The notes beneath the pieces are model-generated. The model did not search any database. It saw only the letters and a list, made by a program, of their open reading frames with translations, and was not told where the DNA came from. Shown piece after piece: positions 1 to 9,823 of a DNA stretch of 64,000 nt. Positions within the stretch are counted from its first letter, which is position 1, and every line of letters starts with the position of its first letter. The stretch is from C-114 sp963719285 (GTDB taxonomy: Bacteria; Chloroflexota; Limnocylindria; Limnocylindrales; CSP1-4): positions 978,118 through 1,042,117 of the forward strand of contig CAVRBO010000004.1 of assembly GCA_963719285.1 (NCBI GenBank), given 5' to 3'. A program made the position numbers and the translations under genes.

Positions 1-1
1 G

Positions 2-247
2 ACGGCCACGGAGATGCCGGCCACGCTCGTCGCCTCGCACGGGCCGTTCACCTGGGGCCTGGGCCCTGGTGCGGCGTCCGACAACGCGATCGCCCTCGAG
101 ATCGTCGCGGCCATGGCGAAGATCACGGTCGAGCTGGACCCGGCGACCGCCCCGATCGCGACCGAGCTCCTGGAGCGCCACTTCCGCCGCAAGCACGGCC
201 CGACGGCGTACTACGGCCAGCCGCGCGCTGGCGAGGACGACCGGTGA
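2..247 (+). CDS. araD: L-ribulose-5-phosphate 4-epimerase, C-terminal part (cut by window start)
   Basis: The frame is open from the first bases, so the gene begins before the window. The visible 81 residues carry the class II aldolase C-terminal signature: HGPFTWG near the start, then an ALEIVAAMA helix and the closing RKHGPTAYYGQ typical of AraD. The enzyme converts L-ribulose-5-phosphate to D-xylulose-5-phosphate in cytosolic arabinose catabolism. The TGA stop overlaps the GTG start of the next gene by four bases (GTGA), so the two are translationally coupled as an araD-araB operon. The product, xylulose-5-phosphate, is a substrate of the phosphoketolase encoded near 20.6 kb. Confidence 0.9.
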   Translation, partial: TATEMPATLVASHGPFTWGLGPGAASDNAIALEIVAAMAKITVELDPATAPIATELLERHFRRKHGPTAYYGQPRAGEDDR

Positions 248-1980
248 GCGCGCCCCGCTATGCGGTCGGGGTGGACTTCGGCACGGCCTCGGCCCGGGCG
301 GTGCTGGTCGACCTGAGCGACGGCCGCGAGGTCGCCATGGACGTCCACGAGTATGCCAACGGGGTCATCGACGAGCGCCTCCCGGCGCCGGACGGGGACG
401 TGGCGCTCGAGCCCGACTGGGCTCTCCAGGACCCGGAGGACTACCTCGAGACGTTCCGGCGGGCCGTGCCGCGGCTCGTCGCCCGGGCGGGCATCGAGCC
501 GGGACAGGTCGTCGGGATCGGCATCGACTTCACATCCTGCACGATGCTGCCCACGACGGCGGACGGGACGCCGTTGTGCTTCCTCGATGCATTCCGCCGG
601 GAACCGCACGCCTGGGTCAAGCTGTGGAAGCATCACGCCGCGCAACCCGAGGCCGACGACATCAACCGGGTCGCCGCCGAGACGGGGCAGCCGTGGCTCG
701 AGCGCTACGGCGGGAAGATCTCGTCCGAGTGGTTCTTCCCCAAGGCGCTCCAGATCCTGCGCGAGGCGCCGCACGTGTACCGGGCAGCGGACCGGCTCAT
801 CGAGGCAGCCGACTGGGCGGTCTGGCAGCTCACCGGCCGCGAGACGCGGAACAACTGCACGGCCGGGTACAAGGCGATCTGGTCGGCCGAGGACGGCTTC
901 CCGGATCCGGCGTTCTTCGAGGCGCTCGAGCCGGGCTTCCGCGACGTGGTCGACGAGAAGATGTCGCGGACCATCGACCGCCTCGGCGATGCGGCCGGCC
1001 GGCTGAGCGACCGGGCCGCGGCCTGGACCGGCCTGCCCGCCGGGATCGCGGTCGCCGTGGCGAATGTGGATGCCCACGTCTCGGTGCCCGCGGCGGCGGT
1101 CACGGAACCCGGGACGATGGTCGCGATCATGGGCACGAGCATCTGCGACATCGTGCTCGCGGACAGCGACCCGGCCGTGCGCCGGCATGTGCGGCGTCGT
1201 GCGCGACGGCGCGATCCCCGGGCTGTATGCCTTCGAGGCCGGCCAGGCGTCGGTCGGCGACCTGTTCGGATGGTTCGTCGAGCACGTGGTCCCGCCCGAG
1301 TACCACGAGCGGGCACGCGAGCTCGGCGTCTCCGTGCACGAGGTCCTCGAGGACGCGGCCGGCCGGCTGCGCCCCGGCGAGTCGGGGATCCTGGCCCTCG
1401 ACTGGTGGAACGGCAATCGCTCGGTCCTCGTCGACGCGGACCTGTCCGGGTTGATCGTTGGGCTGACGGTCGCCACGGAAGCGCCGGAGATCTACCGCGC
1501 GCTGATCGAGGCGACCGCGTTCGGGACGCGGGTCATCGTCGAGGCGTTCCGGGCCGGTGGCGTGGTCGTCGACAGGATCGTCGCGTGCGGCGGACTGCCT
1601 GACCGGAATCCGACTCCTCATGCAGATCTACGCGGACGTCACGGGCCTGCCGATCCGCATCGCCGCGTCGAGCCAGACCCCGGCCGTCGGCGCCGCGATG
1701 TTCGCGGCGGTCGCCGCCGGCCCGGATGCCGGAGGCTACACGGACGATCCAGGCGGCGGCGCGCCGGATGGCCCACCTGCGCGACGAGGTCTACCTGCCC
1801 GACGAGGCGAACCGGGCGACCTACGACGCGCTGTACGCCGAGTACGTGCGCCTCCACGACCTGTTCGGTCGAGGGCTGGATCCGGCGATGAAGCGACTCA
1901 AGCGGCTTCGCCTCGACGCCAAGGCGGCATCGGCGGCCATCCCCACGTCCGCCACCAGGACGGCGATCTCGTCCCGCTAG
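244..1980 (+). pseudogene. araB: Ribulokinase, FGGY family, broken by three frameshifts as sequenced
   Basis: Ribulokinase phosphorylates L-ribulose for AraD. The N-terminal actin-like domain starts at GTG 244 with VGVDFGTASARA and stays in frame to about 1190. The second domain continues one frame later with CGVVRDGAIPG, GQASVGDLFGWFVEH, LALDWWNGNRS and EATAFGTR. Near 1610 it shifts again: the expected KNPLLMQIYADV is rebuilt by ignoring one A after AATCCG. Near 1735 it shifts a third time into MAHLRDEVYLPD and ends at 1980. With the shifts healed the length is about 578 residues, normal for AraB, and all conserved blocks are present. Three one-base errors in otherwise well conserved sequence suggest sequencing faults rather than decay. 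Confidence 0.85.
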
Positions 1981-2112
1981 GAACCTCCTCCTCTTAGCGG
2001 GGCGAGATCGTTCGTTCGACCAGTCGCCCGGGTCGGCCATCAGGCGGAGCGCGAACCGACCTCCGTACCGCCGCCTTCGGGCGACCGCGCGCACCGGCGC
2101 CTGGAGGCGGGC

Positions 2113-2415
2113 TCAGTCCGGCTCCACCTCGACGTAGTGCTGGATATCGAACGCCTCGAGGTACTCGTCGAGCCCGGCGAAGTAGACCGGACGGGCCAGG
2201 AGGTCCCTGCCGCCCGCCCAGGCATACAGCGGGTCCATCCCCGGCCAGCGGGTGATGAACACGAATTCGTGGTCGACCGGTCCCGCCTGGGTCACGAGGC
2301 GGGCATCGATGATCCCCTCGACCTTGCGGGCTGCGACCAGCTTCTCGAGGGCCCGCACCCGGAAGTCGTACGCGTGTTCCTTGCGGACCCGGGCACGCAG
2401 GATGCGGACGATCAT
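2113..2415 (-). CDS. Antibiotic biosynthesis monooxygenase-like (ABM fold) small protein
   Basis: 100 residues. MIVRILRARVRKEHAYDF at the start and the tail WAGGRDLLARP look like a ferredoxin-like alpha-beta barrel of the ABM/Dabb type: a first strand, a long helix around residues 19-35, then VDHEFVFITRW. Such domains often act as small oxygenases or as dimeric stress proteins, but no catalytic residues can be assigned. It stands alone, convergent with araB and divergent from the PAS protein. Function unknown; the family call is by pattern only. Confidence 0.55.
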   Translation of the reverse strand: MIVRILRARVRKEHAYDFRVRALEKLVAARKVEGIIDARLVTQAGPVDHEFVFITRWPGMDPLYAWAGGRDLLARPVYFAGLDEYLEAFDIQHYVEVEPD

Positions 2416-2508
2416 CAGGACAGGGTACGGCGGGCGGCTGACGTGTGCCGCACCGCCCTGTTAGGCTCGGGGCTCGCCCGCCAGGCGGACCAGGAGACGA
2501 GACGACCC

Positions 2509-3027
2509 ATGGTGCGACGCGACGCGCGGATCATCGTCAGCGCCGACTCCACGATCGTCGAGGCGACCGACGCCGCCCTCGAGATCCTCGGCCTGACCCT
2601 GGACGAGCTCCGTGCCCTCCCGCCCGGTGGGCTGTCGCTCGAGCAGGACCGCGCCGGTTCGGCCGAGTTCGCCGCCGCCTGGGCCGAGACCGGTCGCGGT
2701 TCGATCCTCGGGTCGGGGACCGCCCGCCTGCTCGACGGGCGGCTGCTCAGGGTCCGCTACTTCATCACGCCCCAGGCGGATGGGACCTACGAGATCATCC
2801 TCGAGCGGAGCGACGAATTGGTCGCCGAGCCACCCCGTGCGTACACCCTCGGGGCGGTTCTGTCGGCGTGGCGGGCGGCCGAGCGGGAGCTCGCCGCCCT
2901 TGCACCGGGCAGCCCGGAGTGGACGACCGTCCAGGCCGAGATGGAGCACTTCCGGACCGAGTACCAGCGGCTGGCGCGCGGCGAGCTCCAGCGCTACGCC
3001 GGATCGAGGGACTCGGGGGACGGCTGA
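2509..3027 (+). CDS. PAS-domain protein
   Basis: 172 residues. The start is taken at ATG 2509, preceded by GGAGACGAGACGA. Residues about 8-95 follow a PAS pattern (RIIVSADSTIVEATDAALE, then GLTLDELRALPPG, and a YFITPQADGTYEIILE strand pair). The C-terminal 70 residues are charged helices (RAAERELAALAPG). No output domain such as GGDEF, kinase or HTH is present, so it is a stand-alone sensor or partner protein. Ligand unknown. It lies divergently from the ABM-like gene with only about 90 bases between them. Confidence 0.6.
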   Translation: MVRRDARIIVSADSTIVEATDAALEILGLTLDELRALPPGGLSLEQDRAGSAEFAAAWAETGRGSILGSGTARLLDGRLLRVRYFITPQADGTYEIILERSDELVAEPPRAYTLGAVLSAWRAAERELAALAPGSPEWTTVQAEMEHFRTEYQRLARGELQRYAGSRDSGDG

Positions 3028-3148
3028 CCCCATCTCGGGATCAATGACCCGCGGCGCGTTCTCTTGTTCCATCGGTCGTCATCGGTCGGCTCCTTCGGAA
3101 GGCGGGTGCGGCGGACCACCCACGGCGGTCCGCCGCCTCGGCGGATGG

Positions 3149-3382
3149 TCAGCGCGGCGTCCGTGCCGGCTCGTCCCTGGTCCACTCGCTCGCGTCGCGC
3201 CGGACCGCGTCGCCGGCCTTGCCGACCTCGGTCCGGAGGTGGTCGCCGGCGTTCCCGAGGTCCTTGCGGATCTCGTCCCCGGCGTTGCCGATGTCGTCGC
3301 CGATATCGTGTCCGTCGAGGTCGCGGACCTGCTTCTTCGTCTCGGTCGCGATGTCGCGGCCGGCCTTCTTGATGTCGTCCAT
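3149..3382 (-). CDS. Small charged helical protein of unknown function
   Basis: 77 residues, beginning MDDIKKAGRDIATETKKQ, behind a good GGAGGT ribosome site (minus strand, about 3388-3393). The sequence is rich in Asp, Lys, Arg and Gly with a repeating pattern (GDDIGNAGDEIRKDLGNAG, then DHLRTEVGKAGDAVRRD) that resembles amphipathic LEA- or CsbD-like stress proteins. The 11-residue spacing of the GNAG/GKAG units supports an extended helix with a regular hydrophobic strip. No enzyme motif. Confidence 0.55.
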   Translation of the reverse strand: MDDIKKAGRDIATETKKQVRDLDGHDIGDDIGNAGDEIRKDLGNAGDHLRTEVGKAGDAVRRDASEWTRDEPARTPR

Positions 3383-3694
3383 CGGGGACCTCCGGATCGT
3401 GTGGGGCGGACGTGGCGTCCGCCAGGCCCAAACGATGGTCGACCGGGAGTAACGGGCGTGGGAGACGGGCGGTCGCACACGTCGCAGGCGTATCGCAGTC
3501 GACCTGCCTGGCTCGGCCGTCACAGTGCGGGACGACCTCGAAGGGCATCGAACGGCGGGCGAGCGCTCGCGCGCTCAGCCTCCGGCCGCCAGCTCCCAGC
3601 GCACCAGTGAGCCCAGTGGGGGAGGTCGCGATGATGTGGCGGCCGGTCGCGACCATGTGGTGGCCGTTCGAGGCTCGGTGGCCAGGGCCGACCT
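3383..3694. other. Intergenic stretch without a recognisable gene
   Basis: No frame here has codon usage like the neighbours. It holds the ribosome site of the small charged protein and a 12-base palindrome GCGAGCGCTCGC at 3559-3570, which may be an operator or chance in GC-rich DNA. Confidence 0.4.
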
Positions 3695-4126
3695 TCAGGA
3701 ACCGCCGGCACCATCCGCCCCGGCGGTCGCACGCGGCTCCGGCCGGTCGTCGGGGACGAGCTCGTGGAGCTCCCGCTCGTGCGCCTCGACCTCCGCCTCG
3801 GTCGCGCTCTCGGCGACGATGAACTCGTTCCGGGCCGTCTGCGTGGCCCGGATGATCTCGTCGAGCTTGAGGTGGATGGCCCGCGCATCGCGGCCCTGGC
3901 TGTTCTGGATGACGAAGACCATCCAGAACGTGATGACCGTCGTCGACGTGTTGATGACCAGCTGCCAGCTGTCGGAGAACCCGAAGATGGGGCCGGACAC
4001 CGCCCACACGAGGACCACGACGACCGACAGCACGACCGCCTGGATCGATCCCAGCGCGCGCGTCGCGCCGTCGGCGAGCCGGTTGAACCGGTCGCGCGTC
4101 GTCAAGGGCCGGCCGTCGGCCGTCAC
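3695..4126 (-). CDS. Low-affinity iron permease family membrane protein
   Basis: 143 residues from a GTG start that overlaps the upstream stop by four bases (GTGA). Two hydrophobic segments follow a short basic N-terminus: about residues 27-47 (QAVVLSVVVVLVWAVSGPIF) and 55-75 (LVINTSTTVITFWMVFVIQN). The WxxSGPxF and SxTTVxTFxMVFxIQN patterns with a DxRAIHLKLDE helix are those of the Fet4-type low affinity iron permease family (PF04120). Bacterial members are short two-helix proteins and the transport role is inferred from yeast. It forms a two-gene unit with the DUF6582-like protein. Confidence 0.75.
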   Translation of the reverse strand: MTADGRPLTTRDRFNRLADGATRALGSIQAVVLSVVVVLVWAVSGPIFGFSDSWQLVINTSTTVITFWMVFVIQNSQGRDARAIHLKLDEIIRATQTARNEFIVAESATEAEVEAHERELHELVPDDRPEPRATAGADGAGGS

Positions 4127-4392
4127 GACCCGGGCCTGGTGGTTCGGGTGGTCTTGGCGATAGCGTCATCCTGGGCGACGTGGATCCCATGACGACGTGC
4201 GGCGGCGAGGATACGGCGCCTGGCCTGTTCCTTGGCTGGCCTCGATTCGAATTCGGTCTGGTTCCAGCGTGCGATCGCGTTCCTGACATGGGCCTCGTCG
4301 TGGATCGGCAGGTGCCGCTCCCCGGCGCGGTCCACGTAGGCGAACCGATCCGTCGAAAGGCGGTCGCGAGCGGCCGTGTCGAGCTCTGGCAT
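4123..4392 (-). CDS. DUF6582-like conserved hypothetical protein
   Basis: 89 residues. DRFAYVDRAGERHLPIHDE, then HVRNAIARWNQTEFE, and a basic ARRRILAAARRHGI helix are a strongly conserved arrangement in high-GC bacteria (DUF6582 by memory). No enzyme motif is visible; size and charge suggest a nucleic-acid or protein-binding factor. It is the first gene of a unit with the iron-permease-like gene, sharing a GTGA overlap. Confidence 0.6.
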   Translation of the reverse strand: MPELDTAARDRLSTDRFAYVDRAGERHLPIHDEAHVRNAIARWNQTEFESRPAKEQARRRILAAARRHGIHVAQDDAIAKTTRTTRPGS

Positions 4393-4557
4393 GGGGCGGC
4401 CTCCTGAGGTCGGTCACCGCTTCGTGCGGATCGATCACGACGGTAGGCCGGACCACCTCAAGGGTGCCCTCGTCACGACCCGCGAGACATCGCGGGAGCC
4501 TCGCAGATCGCGCGGGGCAGAACGCGCTTGCCCCGACGCGGCGAGTGCGTCGCCGGC

Positions 4558-5334
4558 TCAGATCGCGGCGGGCTCCGGAGCGCCGATCAGGCCGCTCTCT
4601 TCGCGTGTCCCCGCGAGCGGGTCGGTCGGTGGCGGCCCGGCGGCCGGGTCGACATCGAGCAGGTAGCCGATGCCCTGGAAGGTCTTGATCCGACCCGGCT
4701 CGCCGGGCTCCGCACCGAGCTTGCGCCGAACGCGACTGACCCACACGCGCAGGTACTGAAGATCGTCCCGGTACTCCGGCCCCCAGACTTTCGTCAGGAG
4801 CTCCGTGTGCAGGACGACCTTGCCGGCGTTGGCCGCCAGGTGCTGGAGGAGGAGCCACTCCGTCCGCGAGAACTGGACCAGCTGGGACCCGCGGCTGACG
4901 ATCCGGCGCTCCAGGTCGATCTCGACGTCGTCGAACGCGATGATCCCCTGGCCCGGCGTGGCACCGGACGAGCGCCGGATGACCGAGCGGACGCGCGCCG
5001 CGAGCTCATCGGGATGGAACGGCTTGGCGACATAGTCGTCGGCGCCGAGATCGAGGCCCTTGGCCTTGTCGGACGTGGAACCCTTGGCCGTGAGCAGGAT
5101 CACGGCCACCGGCCGTCGCTCTCGGAGCTGCTGCATCACCTCGATACCGTCGACGTCGGGCATGACGATGTCGAGGAGCACCACATCGGGCCGGAACTCC
5201 TCGGCCTTGCGCAGGGCTTCTTCGCCGCTGCCGGCCGTGACGACCCGGAATCCCTCTTCCTGAAGGGCGATCGAGACGAGCTTGGTGATCCGCGGCTCGT
5301 CGTCCGCGACGAGGACCAGGGGCTTCGTGCTCAT
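4558..5334 (-). CDS. OmpR/KdpE-type response regulator
   Basis: 258 residues; ATG 5334 is preceded by GGCAGGAGGT. Receiver domain residues 5-120: acidic pair in VADDE, phosphoacceptor Asp near 54 (VVLLDIVMPD), switch Thr in LLTAK and Lys in VAKPFHPDEL. The C-terminal winged-helix domain (about 140-230) reads SRTEWLLLQHLAANAGKV, VWGPEY and IKTFQGIGYLL, typical of KdpE/OmpR regulators. It acts as a phosphorylation-controlled DNA-binding protein. The kinase at 5529-7249 lies 194 bases upstream on the same strand and is the likely partner. The acidic tail after residue 235 is extra. Confidence 0.9.
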   Translation of the reverse strand: MSTKPLVLVADDEPRITKLVSIALQEEGFRVVTAGSGEEALRKAEEFRPDVVLLDIVMPDVDGIEVMQQLRERRPVAVILLTAKGSTSDKAKGLDLGADDYVAKPFHPDELAARVRSVIRRSSGATPGQGIIAFDDVEIDLERRIVSRGSQLVQFSRTEWLLLQHLAANAGKVVLHTELLTKVWGPEYRDDLQYLRVWVSRVRRKLGAEPGEPGRIKTFQGIGYLLDVDPAAGPPPTDPLAGTREESGLIGAPEPAAI

Positions 5335-5528
5335 GTCGACCTCCTGCCGGGTTCGATGCCAGCCCTGCCGGCCTCGCCGCGATGACCATCGTGCGGCGTA
5401 CGCGCCCGGCCGTCCAGCCGCACGGTGGCCCGATCGTGACCCGCCGGATGTCACAGCCGTGCGATCGTTACGGCAGCCCGACATTGCAGAAGTCTTGCGA
5501 TGGCCGAACCCGCGGTCGCGCGTCCCGA

Positions 5529-7249
5529 TCAGGGGTCGTCGTCGACCAGGACGGGCAGCGAGAACCCGAATTCCGCTCCGCCCTCCGGTCGCGCCAGGGC
5601 CCAGATCCGCCCGCCCATCGCCTCCACCAGCGCGCGGCAGGCGAACAGCCCGATCCCGGCACCGGCCGACTGGGCGGCGGTCGCGGGTGACCGGTAGAAC
5701 AGCTCGAAGAGGCGATCAACCTCGTCGCTCGCGATGCCCGGACCCTCATCGAGTACCAGGACGTGCACGAAGTCATGGTGGAGTTCGGCGCGGACGGTGA
5801 TCGTCGCTCCGTCCGGACTGTACTTGGCCGCGTTGCCGACGAGGTTGCGCACGACCTGCTCGACGTAGGTCGGGTCCGCCGAGACCGTGGGCAGGCCCCC
5901 GGCGATCGCAAGTTCGAAGGTCTTGCCGGGCCAGCGCATCCCTTCCGATCCGACGAAGCCGTCCAGGAGATGCTGGACGAGGACCGGATCGGCACCGACC
6001 GACAGGGTGCCGCGCTCCGCCCGGGCGAGGACCAGCAGGTCCTCGACCAGCCGATGGAGGCGCTCGGCTTCCGCTCCGATGTCCGCCGAGACCTCGCGGC
6101 GAGCCTCATCCGACAGGCCGGGCCGGGTGAGGACCCGGGCGCCACCGTAGATCGTCGTGATCGGCGTGCGAAGTTCGTGGGACAGGATCCCGAGGAACGC
6201 GTCACGCACCTGCTGCGCCACCCTCGCCGCGGTCACGTCGCGCATGATCAGGATCGTGGCCGCCCGCTCGTCGGTCGCGCCGCCGCCATCGGGTCCGAGC
6301 GGTCCGGAGTCCAGGCCGGCCGTGACCGGGACAGGATACGTCGTCAGCTCGAGCCAGTCGCCGGTCGCATGGAGTTGCAGTTCGACCGGGCCCTGGCGGT
6401 CGGATCGATCGAGCGATGGGGCCCCGTCGGCACTGGCGAACCGGGCGCGGATGTCGTCATACGACTCCAGTCGCTCGGCGCCGAGCAGGGATCGGGCGGC
6501 CTGGTTCGCCAGGCGCACCCGGCCCTGCCGGTCGCACACGATCACGGGCTCACCGAGCGCGTCGATCACCGTCGCAAGCTCCGCGGCGGTGGACCGTTCC
6601 GCGCGAACCGCCTCGCGCAGGACGTCGTTGAGGCGCTGGGTGTCGTCCCACAGGCGTGTCCGCTCGAGGGCCTGCGCGCAGGCGTGCGACATCGTGCGCA
6701 GGAACGTGCGGTCCGTCCGGTCGAACCGGCGGGTCCCGGCGAATCGGACCCCCAGGGCTCCGATCGACCGTCCTTCGAGGACGAGAGGCACGCAGGCGAG
6801 GCCGCCGACCACAAATCCCGGGCCCGGGATCGCTCGAGGAAGCGCCGCCGGACGCCGGCATCGGACTCGACGAGGATCGGGCGACCCGTCCGGGCCGCCT
6901 CCGTGATCGGCAGCCCTGCGTCCAGCGGCCAGCGCTCGAGCGATGCCTGGACGGCCTCGGAGTAGCCGCGTGAGCCGATGTTTACCAGGCGGTCGCCGTC
7001 GATGAGGCCCACGATCGCCGTGCGGCCACCCAGCCAGCCGATGAGTTCGCCGGTCACGATGTCCGCGACCTCGGGCGCGCTGATCGCGCCGGACAGGGCG
7101 TCCGCCACCCGAAGGAGGCGACGCAACGTTTCCTCGGCCCGATCGCGCTCGATCCCGTGCGGCGTGACCGCGTCGTGGTCCAGCGAATGGGCTCGCTCGA
7201 GCCTCGGGGTCGCGTCGCCCATCGGGGCTCGCTCGTGGGCTGCCGGCAT
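5529..7249 (-). pseudogene. GAF-PAS sensor histidine kinase, one frameshift as sequenced
   Basis: From ATG 7249 the frame encodes a GAF domain (DALSGAISAPEVADIV, then GWLGGRTAIVGLIDGDRLV). Near 6826 one base appears to be lost and the GAF continues in the next frame (GGLACVPLVLEGRSIGALG). Downstream is a PAS domain (VIDALGEPVIVCDRQGRV), a HisKA helix with the phospho-accepting His near residue 357 (LSHELRTP) and an HATPase domain with N box NLVGNAAKYSPDG, G1 DEGPGIA and G2 GAGIGLF. No membrane segment is seen, so it is a soluble sensor. It pairs with the adjacent response regulator. A single indel in a complete kinase argues for a sequence error. Confidence 0.85.
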
Positions 7250-7461
7250 CCCCCGATGGTGCCACGGACGCGGTCCGGTCCGCGCGCGCTCGCGGTCCGA
7301 TCGGCTTGCAGCCGCGTGACAGACCGGGACCAATGGGCGGGCTCCGGGTTTCTGCAGCATCGCTGTAATGGCCGCCCGCCACCTGGTGGTCGAACAGCAA
7401 GGCCCGCACCGGCACGCTGCGCCGTACGCCATCGGCGAATCAGCCCACCAGGAGGATCCCC

Positions 7462-7756
7462 ATGACCGACCGCCAGACGATCGAGCGCACGACCGTGACC
7501 GAAAACGGCCACGAAGCGCACGAGGTCATCGAGAAGGTCGACGCCCCGGGCGTTCCGGACCACGGCGATGAGCAGGTCGGCGGCGCTGTGGTCGGCGGCC
7601 TCGGCGGCGCGCTCGATCGGCGGCGTTGTCGGCGGTCCGGTGGGCGCGGTCATCGGCGGAGCGATCGGCGCCGCCTCTGGCGCGACCGCCGGGCTCATCG
7701 ACGAAGCCGACGCCGACCCCGACATCGTGGTCGAACACGAAGAGCGGCGCGGCTAG
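7462..7756 (+). pseudogene. Small glycine-zipper protein, one frameshift as sequenced
   Basis: ATG 7462 follows AGGAGG. The first half, MTDRQTIERTTVTENGHEA to about residue 50, is acidic. Around 7610 the frame moves by one base into SIGGVVGGPVGAVIGGAIGA, a glycine-zipper (GxxxG) membrane-inserting segment, and ends DADPDIVVEHEERRG at 7756. Healed length about 98 residues. The Gly-rich stretch crosses the junction smoothly (VGGAVVGGLGGA | SIGGVVGG), so one gene is more likely than two. Probably a stress-related membrane or surface protein; it sits just ahead of a GlsB-like gene. Confidence 0.6.
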
Positions 7757-7802
7757 GCCCGCTCCCGACCATCCCCCATCCCCTGCAGAAGGAGTCAATG
7801 AC

Positions 7803-8063
7803 ATGGGTCTCGTGGCCTGGATCGTCCTCGGGGCGATCGCCGGTTTCATCGCGAACATGATCTACGGCGGCAACGAGGGCGTGATCGGCACGATCCTCCT
7901 CGGCATCGTCGGGGCCGTCGTCGGCGGTTTCCTCGCTGGCACCGTGCTCAAGGTGGCCGACGTCACCGGTCTCGATGTCGAGAGCATCGCCGTCAGCGTC
8001 GTCGGCGCGATCATCGTGCTCGCCGTCGCCCGAGCGTTCAGCGGCCGCCGCGTGGCGGTCTGA
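7803..8063 (+). CDS. GlsB/YeaQ/YmgE family stress-response membrane protein
   Basis: 86 residues, with three hydrophobic helices and glycine-rich contacts: MGLVAWIVLGAIAGFIAN, then TILLGIVGAVVGGFLAG, and a C-terminal SVVGAIIVLAVARAF. This is the transglycosylase-associated protein family, three-helix inner-membrane proteins often induced by general stress. A second copy lies at 18276-18542. Ribosome site AGAAGGAG about ten bases upstream. Confidence 0.85.
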   Translation: MGLVAWIVLGAIAGFIANMIYGGNEGVIGTILLGIVGAVVGGFLAGTVLKVADVTGLDVESIAVSVVGAIIVLAVARAFSGRRVAV

Positions 8064-8289
8064 CCGCCCGGCCCCCGGCCGGTCTTCACGTCCCCGGCGC
8101 TCGCGGGAACTCGCGAGCGCCGTTCCATGCCCGTCAGCCGGGCACGCCGGCGGCCCATGTCTCGCGGCCGGACATGGCAGCTTCTTGCGCGGCGCCGGGG
8201 TGGTGGTCATCCGGTCGACGGCGCGGTACGGTGACGCGGACGGACCGTCCGGCCGATCGTTGGATCCGGCCCACCACGAGGAGGAGCTG

Positions 8290-9387
8290 ATGGACGGGGC
8301 GATCGGGCCGTGGGCCCGCCGAGGGGCCGGGTTCGCGCTTGGTGTCCTGGTCGTGGTGGCTCTCGTCGTCGCTCTGGTGGTGACACCCGGCTCGTGGCGC
8401 TCGTCTTCATCGCGATCCTGCTCGCGTCGGCCATCGCGCCGCTCGTGGACCAGCTTCGGATCAAGGGGCCGTTCGGCAGCGCGACGTCCGCCGGCCTGCT
8501 GTTCCTGCGGCGCGGCCATCATCGCGGTCGTCGTGGGCACTCGTGGTCGCGACGGCGCTCTCCCAGATCAGGGAGATCGGCGAGCGGGTGCCCGCGATGA
8601 TCAAGTCGGCCAAGCGCCTCGGCGAGCTCGAGCCGCGCGCTCCCCGCCGCGGCCGGCGCGCTGCTCGATGCGCTCGATCGGCTTCGTCCGGAGGGGCCCG
8701 GCGCCCACGGCGGACCAGGTCATCTTGGCCGGCATGACGATCGCCGAGATCCTCGCGGCCATCATCACGGTCATCACGCTCATCTACTTCTGGCTCCTCG
8801 AGCGCGCGCGCCTCCAGCGGTTCGTGCTGGCGTTCCTGCCCCTCGACCGGCGCGGGGGGGCGCGAGAGGCGTGGAACGACGTCGAGGACGCTGCTGGGCC
8901 GGTGGGTCCGCGCGCAGCTCGTCCTGATGGCGCTGATGGGCGTCGCGACGGGCGTCGCCTACACGATCCTCGGCGTCCCGGGTGCGCTCGTCCTGGGCCT
9001 CATCGCCGGCCTCTTCGAGATCGTCCCGATCGTCGGCCCGCTGCTGGGCGCCGTGCCGGCCCTGGTCGTGGCGGCGACGGTCCGGCCCGAGCTCATCCTC
9101 GCGGTCGCCGTCGTCTACGCGATCGTCCAGATCGCGGAGTCGAACATCGTGGTGCCGATCGTCATGCGCAACACGATCGGCCTGTCGCCGTTCATCGTGC
9201 TCGTGAGCCTCCTGCTCGGCGCGGGACTCGGCGGCCTGCTCGGCGCATTCCTGGCGATCCCGATCGCCGCGTCGGCCGAGATCATCCTGGAGCGCCTCCA
9301 GAAGCGCGGACCCCGGTCGGGCTGGAGCCGGCGCCCGCGACCGACGACGCGGCCGGGGCGGCCGCAGGACCGGCCCCGGCCACCTGA
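8290..9387 (+). pseudogene. AI-2E family transporter, several frameshifts as sequenced
   Basis: ATG 8290 follows GAGGAGCTG. Family blocks occur in order but in changing frames: a first membrane helix (ALGVLVVVALVVALVV), LVALVFIAILLASAIAPLVD, VATALSQIREIGERVP, ILAAIITVITLIYFWLLER, and the conserved C-terminal core ATGVAYTILGVPGALVLGLI with FEIVPIVGPLLGAVPA and SNIVVPIVMRNTIGLSPF. The best end is 9387, giving about 360 residues, normal for this family of 7-8 helix exporters (autoinducer-2 or other solutes). At least five single-base shifts are needed. A hairpin terminator follows at 9401. Confidence 0.75.
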
Positions 9388-9400
9388 CAACGAGAAAGAA

Positions 9401-9431
9401 AAGCTCGGAGCGGATCGCACGCTCCGAGCTT
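9401..9431. terminator. Rho-independent-like hairpin between convergent genes
   Basis: Perfect 12-base inverted repeat (AAGCTCGGAGCG and its complement) with a 7-base loop. On the minus strand it is followed by a pyrimidine-rich tail (TTCTTTCTC), so it may stop transcription from both the AI-2E gene and the convergent small membrane gene. Confidence 0.75.
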
Positions 9432-9569
9432 GTTGAAGGTCCGATGGATCGGGTCCGTTCTCCGCGTCCCCGATGGCCCACCAGCCGGTCTGAACGGTAG
9501 GGCCGGTGACGCCGCAGGACGATCGCCGGACCGCCCGGCGGCATTGCACCGACATCGCAGCAGCGTCGC

Positions 9570-9823
9570 CTAGGACGCGTTCGGCTCGGCCGCCTGAGTG
9601 GGCGCCGCCGGCGTCGAGTCGCCACCGGCCGGCTGGCTCGTGGTCGTCCCGCCCCCGCCTGCCGGCGTCGTCTTCGAGCCGGGCTTCCGAGCAGGACGAT
9701 GGCCAGCCCCACGACGACGATGGCCACGAGCGCGATCGCGACGATCATCGCCATGCTGTTGTTGGTGCGGCTCGGCCGCTCGATAATCACTTCACGGGTG
9801 TCGCGCTGGTATGGGCCACTCAT
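9570..9823 (-). pseudogene. Small single-pass membrane protein, one frameshift as sequenced
   Basis: ATG 9823 follows AAGAGGTGAACC. The N-terminus MSGPYQRDTREVIIERPSR is followed by one hydrophobic helix (MAMIVAIALVAIVVVGLAIV). Near 9690 a one-base shift is needed to reach a low-complexity Gly/Thr/Pro/Ala tail (KTTPAGGGGTTTSQPAGG, then STPAAPTQAAEPNAS) ending at the TAG at 9570. The shifted tail has biased but sensible composition, whereas the unshifted reading is Arg-rich nonsense. Likely a membrane-anchored protein with a disordered exterior tail. Function unknown. Confidence 0.5.

Noticed and set aside
1150..1750. Programmed ribosomal frameshifting in araB
   Set aside because: No slippery heptamer or following pseudoknot is apparent, three shifts would be needed, and similar breaks occur in many unrelated genes nearby.
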